Source: Dromiciops gliroides (Eukaryota > Chordata > Mammalia > Microbiotheria > Microbiotheriidae). From it: a stretch of DNA of 64,000 nt. The DNA is taken from the NCBI RefSeq assembly GCF_019393635.1, contig NC_057864.1, positions 445,354,822-445,418,821 on the forward strand. The letters are read 5' to 3'. The notes beneath the pieces are model-generated. The model had not been told where the DNA came from, did no database searches, and saw only the letters and a program-made list of their open reading frames with translations. Both the position numbers and the translations under genes were made by a program. Positions 31,143-43,849 of this stretch are shown piece by piece; position 1 is the first letter of the stretch; every line of letters begins with the position of its first letter.

Positions 31143-31395
31143 GTGGGTAGCTAGGTGGCATGATAGATAAAGCACCAGGCCTAGAGTCAGGAAGACCTTA
31201 GCTCAAATCTGGCCTCAGACACTTACTTGCTGTGTGACCCTGGGCAAGTCACTTAACCCTGTTAGCCTCAGTTTCCTCATCTATAAAATGAGCTGGAGAA
31301 GGAAATGGCAAACCACTCTGGTATCTTTGCCAAGAAGACCCCAAATGGGGTCACAGAGAGTCGGACAAGACTGAAATGATGGGACAACATAAAGG
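31143..31395 (+). mobile_element. Mar-1-like CORE-SINE
   Basis: Full length, RTE-like tail 'gagtcggacaagactgaaatg'. Flanks 'cataaggacatagg' and 'cataaaggcatagg' give the target duplication. Confidence 0.94.
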
Positions 31396-31529
31396 CATAG
31401 GGGTTAGATGTTTGTAGAAGATGGGAAACCAGAGCTGCCACAGTTAGGGGAAGGAGGGAAGGAAGGAAGAAATGTGGTCATTTACACAGGGTATTGATTT
31501 CTTCTTTGGGTGAGGGGAAGGATCTACTG

Positions 31530-31550
31530 CAACAACAACAACAACAACAG
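31530..31550. repeat. (CAA)n
   Basis: Seven CAA units. Confidence 0.9.
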
Positions 31551-31564
31551 AATTCATGTTAGTT

Positions 31565-31775
31565 GAGTCCTGCAGAATCATAACTTGAACATTCACAGGG
31601 ATGTCAGAGGTCATCTCTAGTTCAACTTCTTTACTTTATAGATGGGGAAACTGAGGCTCAGGGAGATTAATTAAGTGAGTAGCCCAAGATCACCCAGGCA
31701 TTTGGTGAGAAGGTCACGATTCAAATCCAGGTTCTTTGACTCTTAAATCCAGAGTCCTTTCCACAGCACTACATG
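31565..31775 (-). repeat. MIR-type relic
   Basis: 'gatgtcagaggtcatctctagttcaac', 'tatagatggggaaactgaggctcagggag' and 'gattcaaatccaggttctttgac'. Confidence 0.85.
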
Positions 31776-32288
31776 TTTCAGTTGGATTCTGCACTTTTGA
31801 AGGGAGTATTCACCATGGCTAAGATCACAGAGCTGCCCCTAATTAAAACATTTCCAAGTTTCTGGAAGCATTACAATGCCAGGGATTTGTGTCCTGTACA
31901 GAGCTGTCTCTGTTCGAGGGAAGGAACTGACTCCTTTGGGGGATGTATGGGGTAGACTGCAGGGACAGTGGGCCTTGGGTCTTCTATAACATCCAGAATC
32001 AAAGCCGCTTTTGTGTGTCTTGACCATTCTTACCTGACACTGGGGCCTCCCTGTTTTCTGGACCTAGCAGGACAATGGAGGAGTCACAAAGAATCCTATT
32101 CTTTATACTCTTCACAATGAAAAGATCTTTTTACAGTAACTCCCTTTGTTTCCAGCTTCCTAAAAGATCCCACACTGTCTGGCTTTGGTTCTATTCTTCG
32201 ACCTTCCAGGAAAAAAGAACAAATTACTCTCCCATCCCTTGTAGCCCAGGGTGTTTCCTAATGATCGGCCCAATATGGTAGAAGCCTG
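31776..32288. other. Unassigned non-coding sequence
   Basis: No family or exon recognised. Confidence 0.4.
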
Positions 32289-32880
32289 TTGTCCTAATTG
32301 TCCTGGTCTCTATCCTTTTCTGTCACACTAACACTGATGCCACCCCAGTACAGACCTTCATTCCCCAACATCTACACTATTGCACTAGCTCCTGGTGGGG
32401 GGTGGGGAGGTCTCCTTGCCTCAAAGTCTCTCCCCACTCCAGTCCATCCTCTGCTTAGCTGCTAAAGTGATCTTCCCAAAGTGCAGGCTTGATAATGTCA
32501 ACCTCTCCCCCCTTCAATAAACTTCTGTGGCTCCCTATTGCTTCCAGGATCAAAAATAAAATCTTCTGGCTTTGAAGAGCCCCTTCCTACCTTTCCAGTT
32601 TTTTTATGCTTTATGATCCAGCTACACCAGTCTCCTTGCTGTTCCTTTCACAGGACGCTCATTCTTCCAATTCTGTGATTTTTCACTGGCTGTGCTGGAC
32701 AGCTCTCACCCCTTCCTGACTTTTGCCTCTGGACTTCCTTCAAGACAGCTCAAATCCAACCTTCTGCAAGAAGCCTTTCTCCATTTTCCCTACTGCTAGT
32801 GCCTTTCCGCTGAGATGACCTTACATTTACATCATATGTATGTATGTCTATACCCACAGATAAATATATGTGTACATATA
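32289..32880 (+). mobile_element. L2 3' region
   Basis: 'ctccactccagtccatcctctgcttagctgctaaagtgatc', 'tggctccctattgcttccaggatc' and 'ttccttcaagacagctcaaatcc' run in sense order, uninterrupted. Confidence 0.88.
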
Positions 32881-33235
32881 TCTAACATGGCATGTATGCA
32901 CTTATATAGTTATCCTTTCCACATCACAACTTTCCTCATTACAGTTTTGATAGATTGAAGTTCAGCATAAGAAATCAAATGGGAATTTTTGAGGAGTTTT
33001 ACAGAAGCTGCAGATGACAAAGGCCAGCAGATGACACAGAAAAATTATTTTTATTTAACATTGACCGATATATAACCTGTGACCAAATGGCCCAAATTTT
33101 ACAATAAGGAACCCCATAAAAGAAAAAGAAAAAATTCAGTCTTCTCTGGAACGAAGAGAGAGCCAAAAATTTTATGTGGATTTTCCAGATAATGGGGGGG
33201 TACCGCACCCCTACCCCCCCCACAATGTGGAACTA
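32881..33235. other. Unassigned non-coding sequence
   Basis: Nothing recognised. Confidence 0.4.
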
Positions 33236-33345
33236 TATATAAACATACATACACCCATGTATATATTCATATATATATGTGTGTGTATACATGTATACAT
33301 GTATGAGTGTATATAAATATACACACATATACACACACACATTTT
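33236..33345. repeat. TA/CA-rich microsatellite
   Basis: Alternating purine-pyrimidine units. Confidence 0.9.
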
Positions 33346-33394
33346 AGCACATAGATATTTGCATATTGCCTCAGTCATTACAGTGTGTGAGTAG

Positions 33395-33475
33395 AGATCA
33401 GATTTTTGCCTTTTCATTCCCAGAACTTAGCACAATGCCTGGCACATAGTAGGCATGTAATAAACCCTTGTTTTT
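33395..33475 (+). mobile_element. L2 tail
   Basis: 'cagaacttagcacaatgcctggcacatagtaggcatgtaataaa'. Confidence 0.9.
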
Positions 33476-33925
33476 TGTGAAGGTCTCTGTCATAAGGGAC
33501 TTCATGTCTCTAGATGTTTGGATACCCATGTTTTTCTTGAGGTACACATCAAAAATTGAGGTTAGTTCTTATGCTTGGCCTTCCCCAGCCCTTGTCTAAA
33601 CGCAACCCAATTACTTAAATGTAGGCATATACTGATAAGTGTTTAACAACCAGCTTTCCAACCAGGACTTCAAAAATAGAATACATGTTTTTGAGTTTAA
33701 TCTGTATTATTAATATTTTTCTCTATCATTTTCTTTAGTCTAGACAACCAACAAAATAATAAATCAAATTCTAATTTGTAGCAATTGCTGATTTCCAATG
33801 TGTAAATGTTCACACTGAAAATTTAACAATCTGCTCTCTGAAAATGGTTAGAGGGGGCACCACAGTTCACATGGAACTTAGGTCTTATATTAACTTATCA
33901 AGTTCCAGGTCCCTCCTTTCCCTTC
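33476..33925. other. Unassigned sequence; second copy of an unknown repeat
   Basis: 33640-33840 parallels 4515-4700: 'caaccagctttcc', 'aatttgtagcaattgc', 'gtgtaaatgttcacactg', 'tgctctctg'. Confidence 0.5.
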
Positions 33926-33944
33926 AGAAAGAATGAGCCAGGGC

Positions 33945-34030
33945 AGTGTCATTCACTCAACAACTATTTATTAAACACCTATTGTGTACCAAGTAACATC
34001 ATAGGCATCACAGGGAAAGCAAATGTAACA
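33945..34030 (-). mobile_element. L2 fragment
   Basis: 'cactcaacaactatttattaaacacctattgtgtacc'. Confidence 0.85.
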
Positions 34031-34154
34031 ACCCCTGGCAAAGGATTGGTTGGTTACAAAAATCAAACTGGAATTTGCAGTTCTTTCAGTTTGGGAAGAG
34101 AGAAAACTAACTGGAGATGAAGTTGAGGAATGGAGGAGTTTGGAAATGGGGCAG

Positions 34155-34245
34155 AAGTGAGAGCAGAAGTCAGCAAACTGCTGCCCAAGGGACCAAAACC
34201 AACCTATTGCTTGTTGTTTGTACAAGAAGGGTTTTAAAGTTTTTG
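34155..34245. mobile_element. Possible hAT-type fossil
   Basis: 'agtcagcaaactgctgcccaagggacc' and 'cttgttgtttgtacaagaagggttttaaag' resemble a Charlie-type non-autonomous element. Confidence 0.45.
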
Positions 34246-34297
34246 AAGAGAAATCTTTCTTAGTGCTTGAGCTATATTAAATAACCGCTCTAAACGA

Positions 34298-34480
34298 AAG
34301 CTTCTTAAACTGTGGGCATTGAACCATGTGGAGTTGGGTAACTGATTGGAGGTCCTGAAAAATTTGGCAACAGTAAAAGGTTAAGAAGCTTTGTTATATG
34401 CCTATAAATGGAGAGGGGGGAGTCGAGTAAAAATTTCTCAGATGAAAAGGGATTGTGAGTGGAAAAAGTTTATGAAGCCC
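34298..34480. mobile_element. hAT-type DNA transposon fossil
   Basis: Ends 'agcttcttaaactgtgg' and 'aagtttatgaagccc' are imperfect terminal inverted repeats. Interior has 'ggtcctgaaaaatttggcaacag'. Non-autonomous, about 180 bp. Confidence 0.72.
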
Positions 34481-34499
34481 TATATAGATGTAGAAGGTA

Positions 34500-34930
34500 T
34501 AGGGAAAAGTAATCAAGATGGTGAGAGGGTTGGAAACTATGCCCTTATTAGGATAGGTTGAGGGAAATGGATATCTTTAACTTGGAGAAGAGAAGAATCA
34601 GGCGAGACATAATAGTTGTATTCTCACATATTTATAAGGCTGTCACGAGGAAGAAGGATGCTAGGCCCCAAAGGGAAGAACAAGAAGCAATAGGCAGCAG
34701 TTGTATCAAAATAGATTTGGCTCAATGTGAGGAAAAATATCCTTACAATTGGATCTTTCCAAACATGGAAAAAGAGACTTGGGGAGGTGGCAGTTTACCC
34801 CTCCCTAGAGACCTTGGGGTAATAGCTGGATTATCACTTCTTGGATATGCCTGAGAGTAGATGATTGGCCAGGAAGGATTGGGTTAATAGTCTTTGACAT
34901 CTCTGCCAGTTCTGAGATTCTGTGATTCAG
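34500..34930 (+). pseudogene. L3/CR1-type LINE 3' end
   Basis: The frame 34558-34854 reads 'FNLEKRRIRRDIIVVFSHI', the conserved C-terminal block of CR1/L3 reverse transcriptase proteins. It continues into the 3' end 'tttgacatctctgccagttctgagattctgtgattc'. Only the tail of the element is present. Confidence 0.78.
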
Positions 34931-36112
34931 AGTTCTATGCCTAAGAAGGTACAGAGCTAACCTTTCCTAACCCTTTCTTCTTCCTCTCCCACCTTTCTCT
35001 CTCTCTCTCCCCTAGGAAGGGGAGCTTTGTGAAGAGAAGGTCTGACGGGGATGACATAGGAGAAAGATTTCAAAGCCCTGAGGAATAAATCCATTTTTAA
35101 ATGTAAAATGTCAGCATGTGAGAAAGAAGTAGAATGTGCCTAAAAGAAGGGATAGGCAGAAAGAAAGATCATCCTCAGTAGAACAGGAGCACACAAAATA
35201 CGAAGAAAGAAATAGAAAGAAAAAAAAAGAAATAGAAAAAATAGTTTTTAGAAAAAAAAATTTCTTTGGGGAATTAATAATCTATGCAGTGAAAGGGTTA
35301 ACTGATGGTGGTTAGTCCCACAGGGTATGGACAAAAGTCCTCTGGCTTTCTGGGGTATGGAAATAAAGATAGGTTAAAAACACTCCTTCCAGTTTTGCCT
35401 AGGCAAAGCTATGGCCTAGGGGAAGGGTGTGACTTGGTTGGACCCTATTTCCAAGGCCCCCAGATTCGGAACTTGGAGGTACAGAGTATGTGCATTTGAG
35501 GAAGGGGGTGGGGAGTCAAGAAACAATGTATGAGCATTCCAAAATGAATTTAATTCCATCTAAATGGGTAAAAAGGAAATTGTGCATTGCAAATAGTTAT
35601 GCAAATTAAGTTCAGCCCCCGGGGTCCTAGCAAACTGCCAGTGTAGGCCCCCGTGCTCCAAAGATGAGACTTCTGGGTGTTCTTTTTGTCAGTTTCTATA
35701 ATGACATCCATTAGGTACATTGTTGTTCAGAGGCACATTCCTATCTACCAAGACCAACAACGCTGGGGTTTACATATCTCACCTAGCTGTTGGGTTTGGG
35801 TATGATGGAGGTTGGTGGCAGAGACATGGGGTGTACACAGCTAAGAGAGAGAGCTGAGACAGATGGAAACATTGTCTACATGAGGGGGGTGGTAAACAGC
35901 AAAGCGGGGTGTGTGTTGCAGAACGGCTGTGAAAATAACATGAAGAGTTAATGGAAAACTGTCATTTACGCCATCAATTTCCTCCTTAAAACTCTTCTCT
36001 ATTGGCTCCTGTGACACAGTGCTCTCCTGGTTTATCCAACTTTATCCTGTTTCTAGGTCTCCTTCATTAGTTTCTTCCCTCCCCACTGTTCATGGAGAAT
36101 TCCTAAAGCTCA
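34931..36112. other. Repeat-poor non-coding stretch
   Basis: About 1.2 kb with only A-rich and CT-rich short tracts and no recognised repeat or exon. The frame at 35305-35499 has no domain. Confidence 0.4.
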
Positions 36113-36425
36113 GGAATCAATTAATCGACAACATTTATTAGTACCTACTATGCTCCAGGGTTGGCATTAGTTTCTGGGGATATAAAAATGAAAAGAATTT
36201 ATATTCCAGCAGAGGTGAGAACATCCACACGTATAAGCGTATATGTAAAATAAATACAAGATGAATTGGAGGGGGGTGCCACTAGCAGCTGGGGGCATCA
36301 GGGTACTCTTCATGCAGAAAGTATTTGAGCTGAGCTTTGAGAGGAAGTGGGGACTTCAAAAGGCAGAAGGGAGTGCTTTCTAAGCATGGGGGAACACCCT
36401 GGGCCTAGGGGAGGAGAAGGGAGAT
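36113..36425 (-). mobile_element. L2 fragment
   Basis: 'acaacatttattagtacctactatgctccagg' and 'ttgagctgagctttgagaggaag'. Confidence 0.85.
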
Positions 36426-36709
36426 GAAGTGATGCGTGAGAAGAAGATCATCAAGAAATACCTCCTCAGTGGTGGTGGGCAAGAGGAAGTAGATGAGAGA
36501 AAGGAAGAAGAAAAAGGAGGAAGAAGACTTGAAACTGAAAATAACATGTTCTTTTTTTTTTTGCATATTTAAAAATTCAATCAAGAAAGTCAGTTTGGCT
36601 TTCTCACAGGACTTCAGTTGCATTTGTATTCTTCCCAAATTTATACCAGACCTTTCTTTCATTCTATTGCAGATTCCATACTTGCATCTATGATACCTTC
36701 CATGGGGAA
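36426..36709. other. Unassigned non-coding sequence
   Basis: A/G-rich at 36480-36535; nothing else recognised. Confidence 0.4.
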
Positions 36710-36877
36710 CTTTTTTTTGGGGGAGGGGGCGGGGCAATGAGGGTTAAGTGACTTGCCCAAGTCACTTTTTTTGTGTGACACAGCTAGTAAGTGTTAAGTG
36801 TCTAAGGCTGGATTTGAATTCAGGTCCTCCTGAATCCAGGGCTGGTGCTTTATCCACTGCACTACCTAGCTGACCCT
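36710..36877 (-). mobile_element. WSINE1-like CORE-SINE with internal scar
   Basis: Between 'gacttgcccaag' and 'gacacagctagtaag' extra bases 'tcactttttttgtgt' replace the usual 'ggtcaca', a short internal rearrangement. Target duplication 'ccatggggaac'/'ccatggggcac'. Confidence 0.92.
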
Positions 36878-36971
36878 CCATGGGGCACTCTTTCAACTTG
36901 TACTTGAAGATGGGGCTGGTGGACGGGTGACTGCCTCTAACCTTAGAGCTTACCATCCTCTACCAGTGTGC

Positions 36972-37135
36972 TTTCTTTTCTTTCTTTTTTCTTTTTTTTT
37001 GCTGGGCAAAGGGGGTTAAGTGACTTGTCCAGGGTCACACAGCTAGTAAGTGTCAAGTGTCTGAGGCCGGATTTGAACTCAGGTACTCCTGAATCCAAAG
37101 CCGGTGCTCTATCTACTGTGCCACCTAGCTGCCCC
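36972..37135 (-). mobile_element. WSINE1-like CORE-SINE
   Basis: Perfect target duplication 'cagtgtgctttct'. Confidence 0.95.
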
Positions 37136-37186
37136 AGTGTGCTTTCTATTAACAGTTGTGCTGGGAGACCTAATTAATAAGCTTTG

Positions 37187-37290
37187 CACAGCCCTCCCTC
37201 ACTTAAAGCCAATTCACTTGCAAGTCAAGGCATCACCTTTAGGATGTCATGGTCCTCTTTGAGAATGAAGGACAAATAACAAATGAATAA
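37187..37290 (+). mobile_element. RTE-tailed SINE fragment
   Basis: 'gatgtcatggtcctctttgagaatgaaggacaaataac' is the sense tail of the family at 2940. Confidence 0.75.
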
Positions 37291-37294
37291 AAAT

Positions 37295-37430
37295 AATAAC
37301 CAAAACTAAGTGCTTTATAATTATAATCCCCTTTGATTCTTATAACAACCTTGGGAGGTAGTTTCCATGATTATCCCCATATAACAGATGAGGCAAACAG
37401 TGGTTGAGTGACCAGGGTCACTTGGCTAGG
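37295..37430 (-). repeat. MIR-type relic
   Basis: 'taataaccaaaactaagtgctttataattataatcccc' and 'cccatataacagatgaggcaaacag'. Confidence 0.65.
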
Positions 37431-38045
37431 AAAGCATTTACTGGGAGGGTATATAGTAAAGAACAACTGGTTCAGATATTCCTTACACCCCCATAATCCT
37501 GGGGGACACTTTCTTCCAGAAATACACATAGATCTGTGGGCTAAAAGGGCTCAAACTTAGAGCGCAATAGTAGTGAGGTACTTAGGTGGTGAGTACGTGT
37601 GGCAAAGGAGTAACTTATGACTCCTGATTGTTCTTTCCTCTTTCATAGAGTTGACAAGCAGCCCCTCTTTGATGCAGCTCTCTACTGGGCAGGCAACTCA
37701 GTAGGAGATGATAGCTGGCACTTCTCTGCAACATGAGTGGTTCACACTTCTTAAAAATGCCTCCTTCCTCTGGTGAGGTCTTTCTTGTTTCTCCCTGCTC
37801 CCACCTGGATGCCTTTTCTCCTACCAGTCCAATCTTTCTTATGACAAGGTCAAAGGTAGGAGCTGGGATAAGGAAGGTTTCCTTCTCTGTTTCTGGCTAC
37901 TGAACTTCCTACAAGTATTTAAAGGCACCAAAGGTATGACCAGGCAGCCTTCATAGCCAATCACTCTATTCTCTTCTTTTCCCAATCACAGAGGTTCAAA
38001 GAGCATAGACAATCCATCGTGTTTACACATTAAAATTTTACCACT
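37431..38045. other. Unassigned non-coding sequence
   Basis: No repeat or exon recognised. Confidence 0.4.
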
Positions 38046-38205
38046 GGGGGCAGCTAGGTGGCACAGTGGATAAGGCACTAGCCTTGGACTCAGGAGGACC
38101 TGAGTTCAAACCCAGCCTCAGACACTTACTAGCTGTGTGACCCTGGGCAAGTCACTTAACCCCCATTGCCCTGCAAACAAAACAAAACAAAACAAAAAAA
38201 AACCT
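38046..38205 (+). mobile_element. WSINE1-like CORE-SINE
   Basis: Target duplication 'ttttaccac'/'ctttaccac'; (AAAAC)n tail. Confidence 0.93.
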
Positions 38206-38439
38206 TTACCACCTCTCATTCTGATACTTAACACCTTATGATTTCAGTCTAGGCCTTCTGTGATTATATCAGTTGATGGGAGTGGGTGAGTGGGCTCACA
38301 GTTTTATATAAATAAAACATTTACATTTGGATTCCTTAACACATTGAAAATTTAGTTTGTTATCTTTGAACCTATTCCTTTTCCCCCATTATACTAGTAT
38401 ACTACAAAAGACTTTATATGGGAAAAACAATATCCTAGA

Positions 38440-38496
38440 ATAGCAGTTCTTTTTGGTCTTAGGACCCCTTTTATGCTCTTAAGAATTATTGAAGAT

Positions 38497-38500
<4 letters not shown>
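38440..38500. mobile_element. hAT-type fossil, left part
   Basis: 'gcagttctttttggtcttaggaccccttttatgctcttaagaattattgaagatc'; continues at 39338. Confidence 0.6.
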
Positions 38501-39337
<837 letters not shown>

Positions 39338-39425
39338 AAAATTATTGAGGATCCCTCTTCCAAGACCTTTTGCTTACATGGGTTATAACTATAGATATTT
39401 CCCTTGTTAGAAATTGACATCTTAT
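39338..39425. mobile_element. hAT-type fossil, right part
   Basis: 'aaattattgaggatccctcttcc', 'gcttacatgggttataactatagatatttccc'. Confidence 0.6.
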
Positions 39426-39427
39426 AT

Positions 39428-39548
39428 GAAAATGTAGTTGTTTGTCCTTTGTTCTTAAAGATGACCAATGATATCACTTTGGTGTTGTCTTTTGACTTGA
39501 GTGTGAATTCAATTGTGAAAATTGGTTTGACCTTGAACACCCCCTGAT
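39428..39548 (-). mobile_element. RTE-tailed SINE fragment
   Basis: 'gttgtttgtcctttgttcttaaagatgacc' then 'gagtgtgaattcaattgtgaaa'. Confidence 0.6.
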
Positions 39549-40450
39549 AAAGTCTTCAGTACACCCAGACATTCCTGGACTATTCATTGAGAACCAGTGC
39601 CCTAGAGGTTTTAATAAACTCGAAGTGGGTGTTTGTGGGCTCTCTGTCTGTCTGTCTGTCTGTCTGTCTCTGTCTCTCTCTAACCCCCTCTCTCAATAGA
39701 CAGTTAAAAAAGCTCAAATATTCTTTAGCTGCATTAATAGGAACATTAACAGGGTGGGTCCAAAGCCCTTCCTCTAGAATTCTATTCTCCTGCTTCATCA
39801 TGGCAAGATGGTAACTATAGGATCTCAAAGTCCATGACAGTGGGCAGCAAACTCTGACAAGTTTTGCCAAACTGTAAAGACTTCAAGTATGAGTCCAAAT
39901 AGCTTGCTGTGTCTGCTCACCAAAAGACAATCGAAGCTCAGTCAGTAAGGAGAGGCTCATGTCCAGAAGGCCAGTCACCATAGTGACCAGACAAAATGCA
40001 AAATGGGTCTTAATTCTATATGACTTCCTTTCACTTCTGCAATGATGGGGACAGAAAGGTGGGCAGAGGGATCTAAGAATCCCAACTTTCTTAATCTATA
40101 AAAGTGAGTTTAACTGTTGGTGATTTGAACAAAGGAATTGGCAGAGGCAGTTCACTCGTGTGCTCAAAGTCTAGAAAACATAACTTCATGGCACATTTAA
40201 TGGTGAACACATCACTGGGAAGACAATTGCAGCTGCTTCATCAATGTCCACCTTGAAGGATGAAGAAGTAGAACAATTCCCTAAAGAATCTGACAATATC
40301 CACTGAACTATATCAATGTATATATTGTTACTTGGTGAGGTTGGCAAGGGTGGACACTGGGAAGAACAACAAAGATTGTGTTGGAAAATATATTTTTGGA
40401 TTAAGCATAAAAGAAACCAAAGGCTTTCTTTGGTTAGCTTTCATGTTTGA
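39549..40450. other. Unassigned sequence with (TCTG)n
   Basis: (TCTG)n at 39643-39670. Remaining ~750 bp unassigned; could be decayed retroelement. Confidence 0.45.
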
Positions 40451-41075
40451 AACACTCTCCCTCCTCCTCTGTAGCTACTGACCTCTCTGGCTTCCTGTAA
40501 GTCCTAACTAAAATCCCACTTTCTATAGGAAGCCTTCCCTGATCCCCGCCTTAATTCCAGTGCTTTCTCTCTTTTTATTATTTCCTATTTATCCTGGGAG
40601 CATCTAGATGACACAGTGGATAGAGTGCTAAGCCTGGAGTCAGGAAGACTCATCTTTCTAAGTTCAAATCTGGTATCAGACACTTACCAGCTGTGTGACC
40701 CTGGGCAAGTCATTTAACCCTCTTTGCTTCAGTTTCCTCAACTGCCAAATGAACTGGAGAAGGAAATGGCAAACCACTCTAGTATCTTTGCTAAGACAGC
40801 CCCAAAAGGAATCATGAAGAGTCAGAGAAGATTGAAAACGAATGAAAGAGAACAATTTGTTGAGATGTTATCCTCCTGATGTTATGAGTTCTTTTTGAGA
40901 ACAAAGGATGAACAACTCCATCCTGTAGATAATTTACTTGGCATAGATTTGTTTGCATGCTGTTTCCCCCATTCAGATTGTAAACTCCTTGAGAGCAGGG
41001 ACTGTCTTTTGCTTCTTTTTGTATTTCTAGAACTTAGCACCGTGTCTGGCACAAGTTTATCAATTGATTGATAGG
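40451..41075 (+). mobile_element. L2 3' end split by Mar-1
   Basis: 'gaagccttccctgatccccgccttaattccag' before; 'ttgtaaactccttgagagcagggactgtcttttgc' and 'gtgtctggcaca' after the SINE. Confidence 0.9.
40603..40862 (+). mobile_element. Mar-1-like CORE-SINE
   Basis: 'gagcatctagatgacacagtggatag' head and 'gagtcagagaagattgaaaacg' tail; diverged. Confidence 0.9.
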
Positions 41076-41947
41076 CCACTCAGAAGTCTCACACATATCT
41101 CATGAATCCTTGAAGAAGAGAGGTAGAAAGTTCAGGGTATGATAAATACCAAACAACACGGGGGAAACAATGATCCTCTGCCTCTACAGACAGGAAACAA
41201 GTAGGGGACCTATAAGAATGACTTTCCATGGGTCAGTCATCACTAGTCCCTCATGGACTTGAGGGAGTCCATGCTTGTGGGGGTGTATTCTCTAGTAAAT
41301 GAAAATGTATCTTCACTTATACCAGCCTACATCCCACTGTGAAAATGGGGGCCTCTGTAAAGTAAAACTCAGGTCTGAGTTACTGCCAAAATAGTTCAGT
41401 AAAAAAAGATTCTGTGTTTTTATAAATCTTGATAAAAATAATATTTAAATGAATGAATAAAGCATTTGTTAAGTGTTCACTCGGCATGCCACACTGTGCT
41501 AATTTCACATTCTATAGTCATCAGAAGTACCGTTTTCAAAAATTCACACAATCTACTTGGCATCGCCAGAACCTCGAGCTTTCTGTGCCTAGTCTGTTTT
41601 GGCATATACTGTTTTGTGCTAACACAAACTTAGGCAAACAGCAGCATAGAATGAGCAAACGCATTTCTTCGGAACAGAAGTGGAAATGAAAACGATCAGA
41701 AACATGCTCAGCGACCATCCCTCAAATGAATGCATTCCCATTCTCTTTCCCAGCGTGGTCTGAGGAAGACACTGCATCCCATTGAGATTTCCACTCACAA
41801 CTGGGGATTACAGCATAATACCTCAGCAGCTTCCCACCCTACTCATCGGGGCTGAGGGGGTGCCATGAGGCCTGGGGCGGGGAATGAGAGGACTGGAGCA
41901 GCAGAGAAGAGGAAAGCCACAGTGAAGGAATGCTTCATCTCCTTCCT
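41076..41947. other. Mostly unassigned; short L2-like piece
   Basis: 41445-41525 resembles antisense L2 ('aataaagcatttgttaagtgttcac'). Rest unassigned. Confidence 0.45.
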
Positions 41948-42116
41948 CTTTTTTTTTTTAAACCATTTATTTATTTATTTAGTGAGGCAATTGGGGTTAA
42001 GTGACTTGCCCAGGGTCACACAGCTAGTAAGTGTTAAGTATGTGAGGCCAGATTTGAACTCAGGTCCTCCTGACTCCAGGGCCAGTGTTCTATCCACTAC
42101 ACCACCTAGCTGCCCC
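41948..42116 (-). mobile_element. WSINE1-like CORE-SINE
   Basis: Perfect target duplication 'ctccttcctctt'; (TTTA)n in the tail. Confidence 0.95.
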
Positions 42117-42289
42117 TCCTTCCTCTTTAATAATGACACCCTTCACTCAGCTTGGCAAAGGGTTGAGCATAAAGTTTTGACATTCATTTGCCTTCCCCCT
42201 GCCCCCTCTAAGTCACCAGGCCTTGCTGTTTTACCTGCAGCTTCATCCTAAGAATTTTCAGGTCCTTTCCATTTGCCCTGTAGATGAGC

Positions 42290-42404
42290 CCTACTGTATG
42301 AGTTGTCTTCCCTTATTACAATGTGAGTTCCATGGTGACAGGGGCCGCTTCACCTCTCTGTCTCTCTAGCACTCTCAAGCACTGTGCTTGGCACATAGTG
42401 AGAA
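42290..42404 (+). mobile_element. L2 tail, left part
   Basis: 'gagttccatggtgacaggggcc' and 'cactgtgcttggcacatag'; 'agtattaggtgcttaataat' at 42799 completes it. Confidence 0.75.
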
Positions 42405-42645
42405 ATATTTCAGATGTTTCAGTCGTGTCTGACACTTTGTGACCCCATTGGGGGTTTTCTTGGCAGAGATACCAGAGTGGTTTGCCATTTCCTTCTCCAA
42501 CTCATTTTACAGATGAAGAAACAGAGGCAAACAGGGGGAAGTGACTTGCCCAGGGTCACACCGCTAGTAAGTATCTGAGACCAGATTTGAACTTAGGTCT
42601 TCCTGACTACAGGACTGGCTCTCTATCTACTGTACCACTAATTAC
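42405..42645 (-). mobile_element. Mar-1-like CORE-SINE
   Basis: 'gtttcagtcgtgtctgacactttgtgacc' to 'ctatctactgtaccac'. Confidence 0.9.
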
Positions 42646-42649
42646 CCAT

Positions 42650-42798
42650 CCCCATTTTATAGATGAGGAAACTGAGGCAAACAGAGTTAAGCGACTTGCT
42701 CAGGGGTCACACAGTAGGCATCTGAAGTTGGATTTGAACTCAGGTCTTCCTGACTTCAGGTCCAACACTCTATTCACCATGATGCCACCTAGCTGCCC
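42650..42798 (-). mobile_element. CORE-SINE fragment
   Basis: A second CORE block 'agatgaggaaactgaggcaaacagag' to 'gccacctagctgccc', a Mar-1 copy lacking its tail, beside the first. Confidence 0.8.
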
Positions 42799-42829
42799 AG
42801 TATTAGGTGCTTAATAATTTTTTTTTCAT

Positions 42830-43845
42830 TCAGTTATTAATCCAATCTTGTAACTTTGGGTTGTTATGCTGCTTTCCAGCTGCAGCTCTCTGGGCATCAT
42901 TAGAAGATCCTACTATTCACCACAGCTTTGCTACCTCATCACCTCCTAGCTAGGAGCCTACCCAGAATTCAATCTGCTCCAGTTCATCTCTCTGTCTATG
43001 TCATCTCAGGACACAGAGGATCATGTCATTTGAGAGTTGAAAGAGCTCTCAATAGCCATTTAGTCTAAATAAGGAAAAAGGACAAACAAAGAGAAAACAC
43101 TGCATGGGATTAAAATTCTACTCAAACTATTGTTGGGTTTTTTGGTGTGTTTTTTAACAAAGTTTTCAACCTCCTCTCCCCAAATAGCAAATGTACAAAA
43201 ATAAATCTATCGACTGTAACTGATCAGTATTTCCACAACTCTGCCAGATCATCTTTAGGCCATTTGTAGATGGAACGGGGACAATAAACCCTTGTTAAAT
43301 GGAACTGATTTGCTGATGTTTTTGTACTTATTCTTGCTCGTCAACACCCTTCCTAAAATTAGAACCTCTAGAACTAGACCCAATAAATACCCCAGATGTC
43401 ATCTGGCTAGAGGATAGTGGCAGCTATCATCTCCCTGTCATCTTTGGGCACTTAGGTACTTTCATTAATTTGTGGATTCCTCCATCGGCACTCGTTCTTA
43501 CCAAAGAAGAGAGACTTAGATTCTCTGAAGGGTCCATCTTGGAATGATGATATATAGATACATATATAGTGAGAGATCATCTCATAAAGGTCAGCAGAGA
43601 AAGAGATGATAATGATGGTTGGTGGCTAAGGAAGATATTTGTTTATTTGATAAGAAAAAGAGAAATGTCTGCTAGCTCTCCAGAGTATTCTATTCAGTAG
43701 AGCATAGATAACCTCCTATACCTAGTCAAACTAAGTTATTAGTACCTGCTTCTGGTGATTTACATATAAAGGATGCTTCTAGAAGAAATCTATAAAGCAT
43801 TAATGAAGCGATGGGAAAGATAAAAGTCCTTAGAGACACAGGTAA
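42830..43845. other. Unassigned non-coding sequence
   Basis: About 1 kb; a MIR-like 'gatcatgtcatttgagagttgaaagagctctc' at 43020. Nothing else recognised. Confidence 0.4.
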
Positions 43846-43849
43846 CATT

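Noticed and set aside
34558..34854. Host gene with a Lys/Arg-rich start
   Set aside because: 'FNLEKRRIRRDIIVVF' is the LINE L3/CR1 C-terminal block and the 3' end of that LINE follows.
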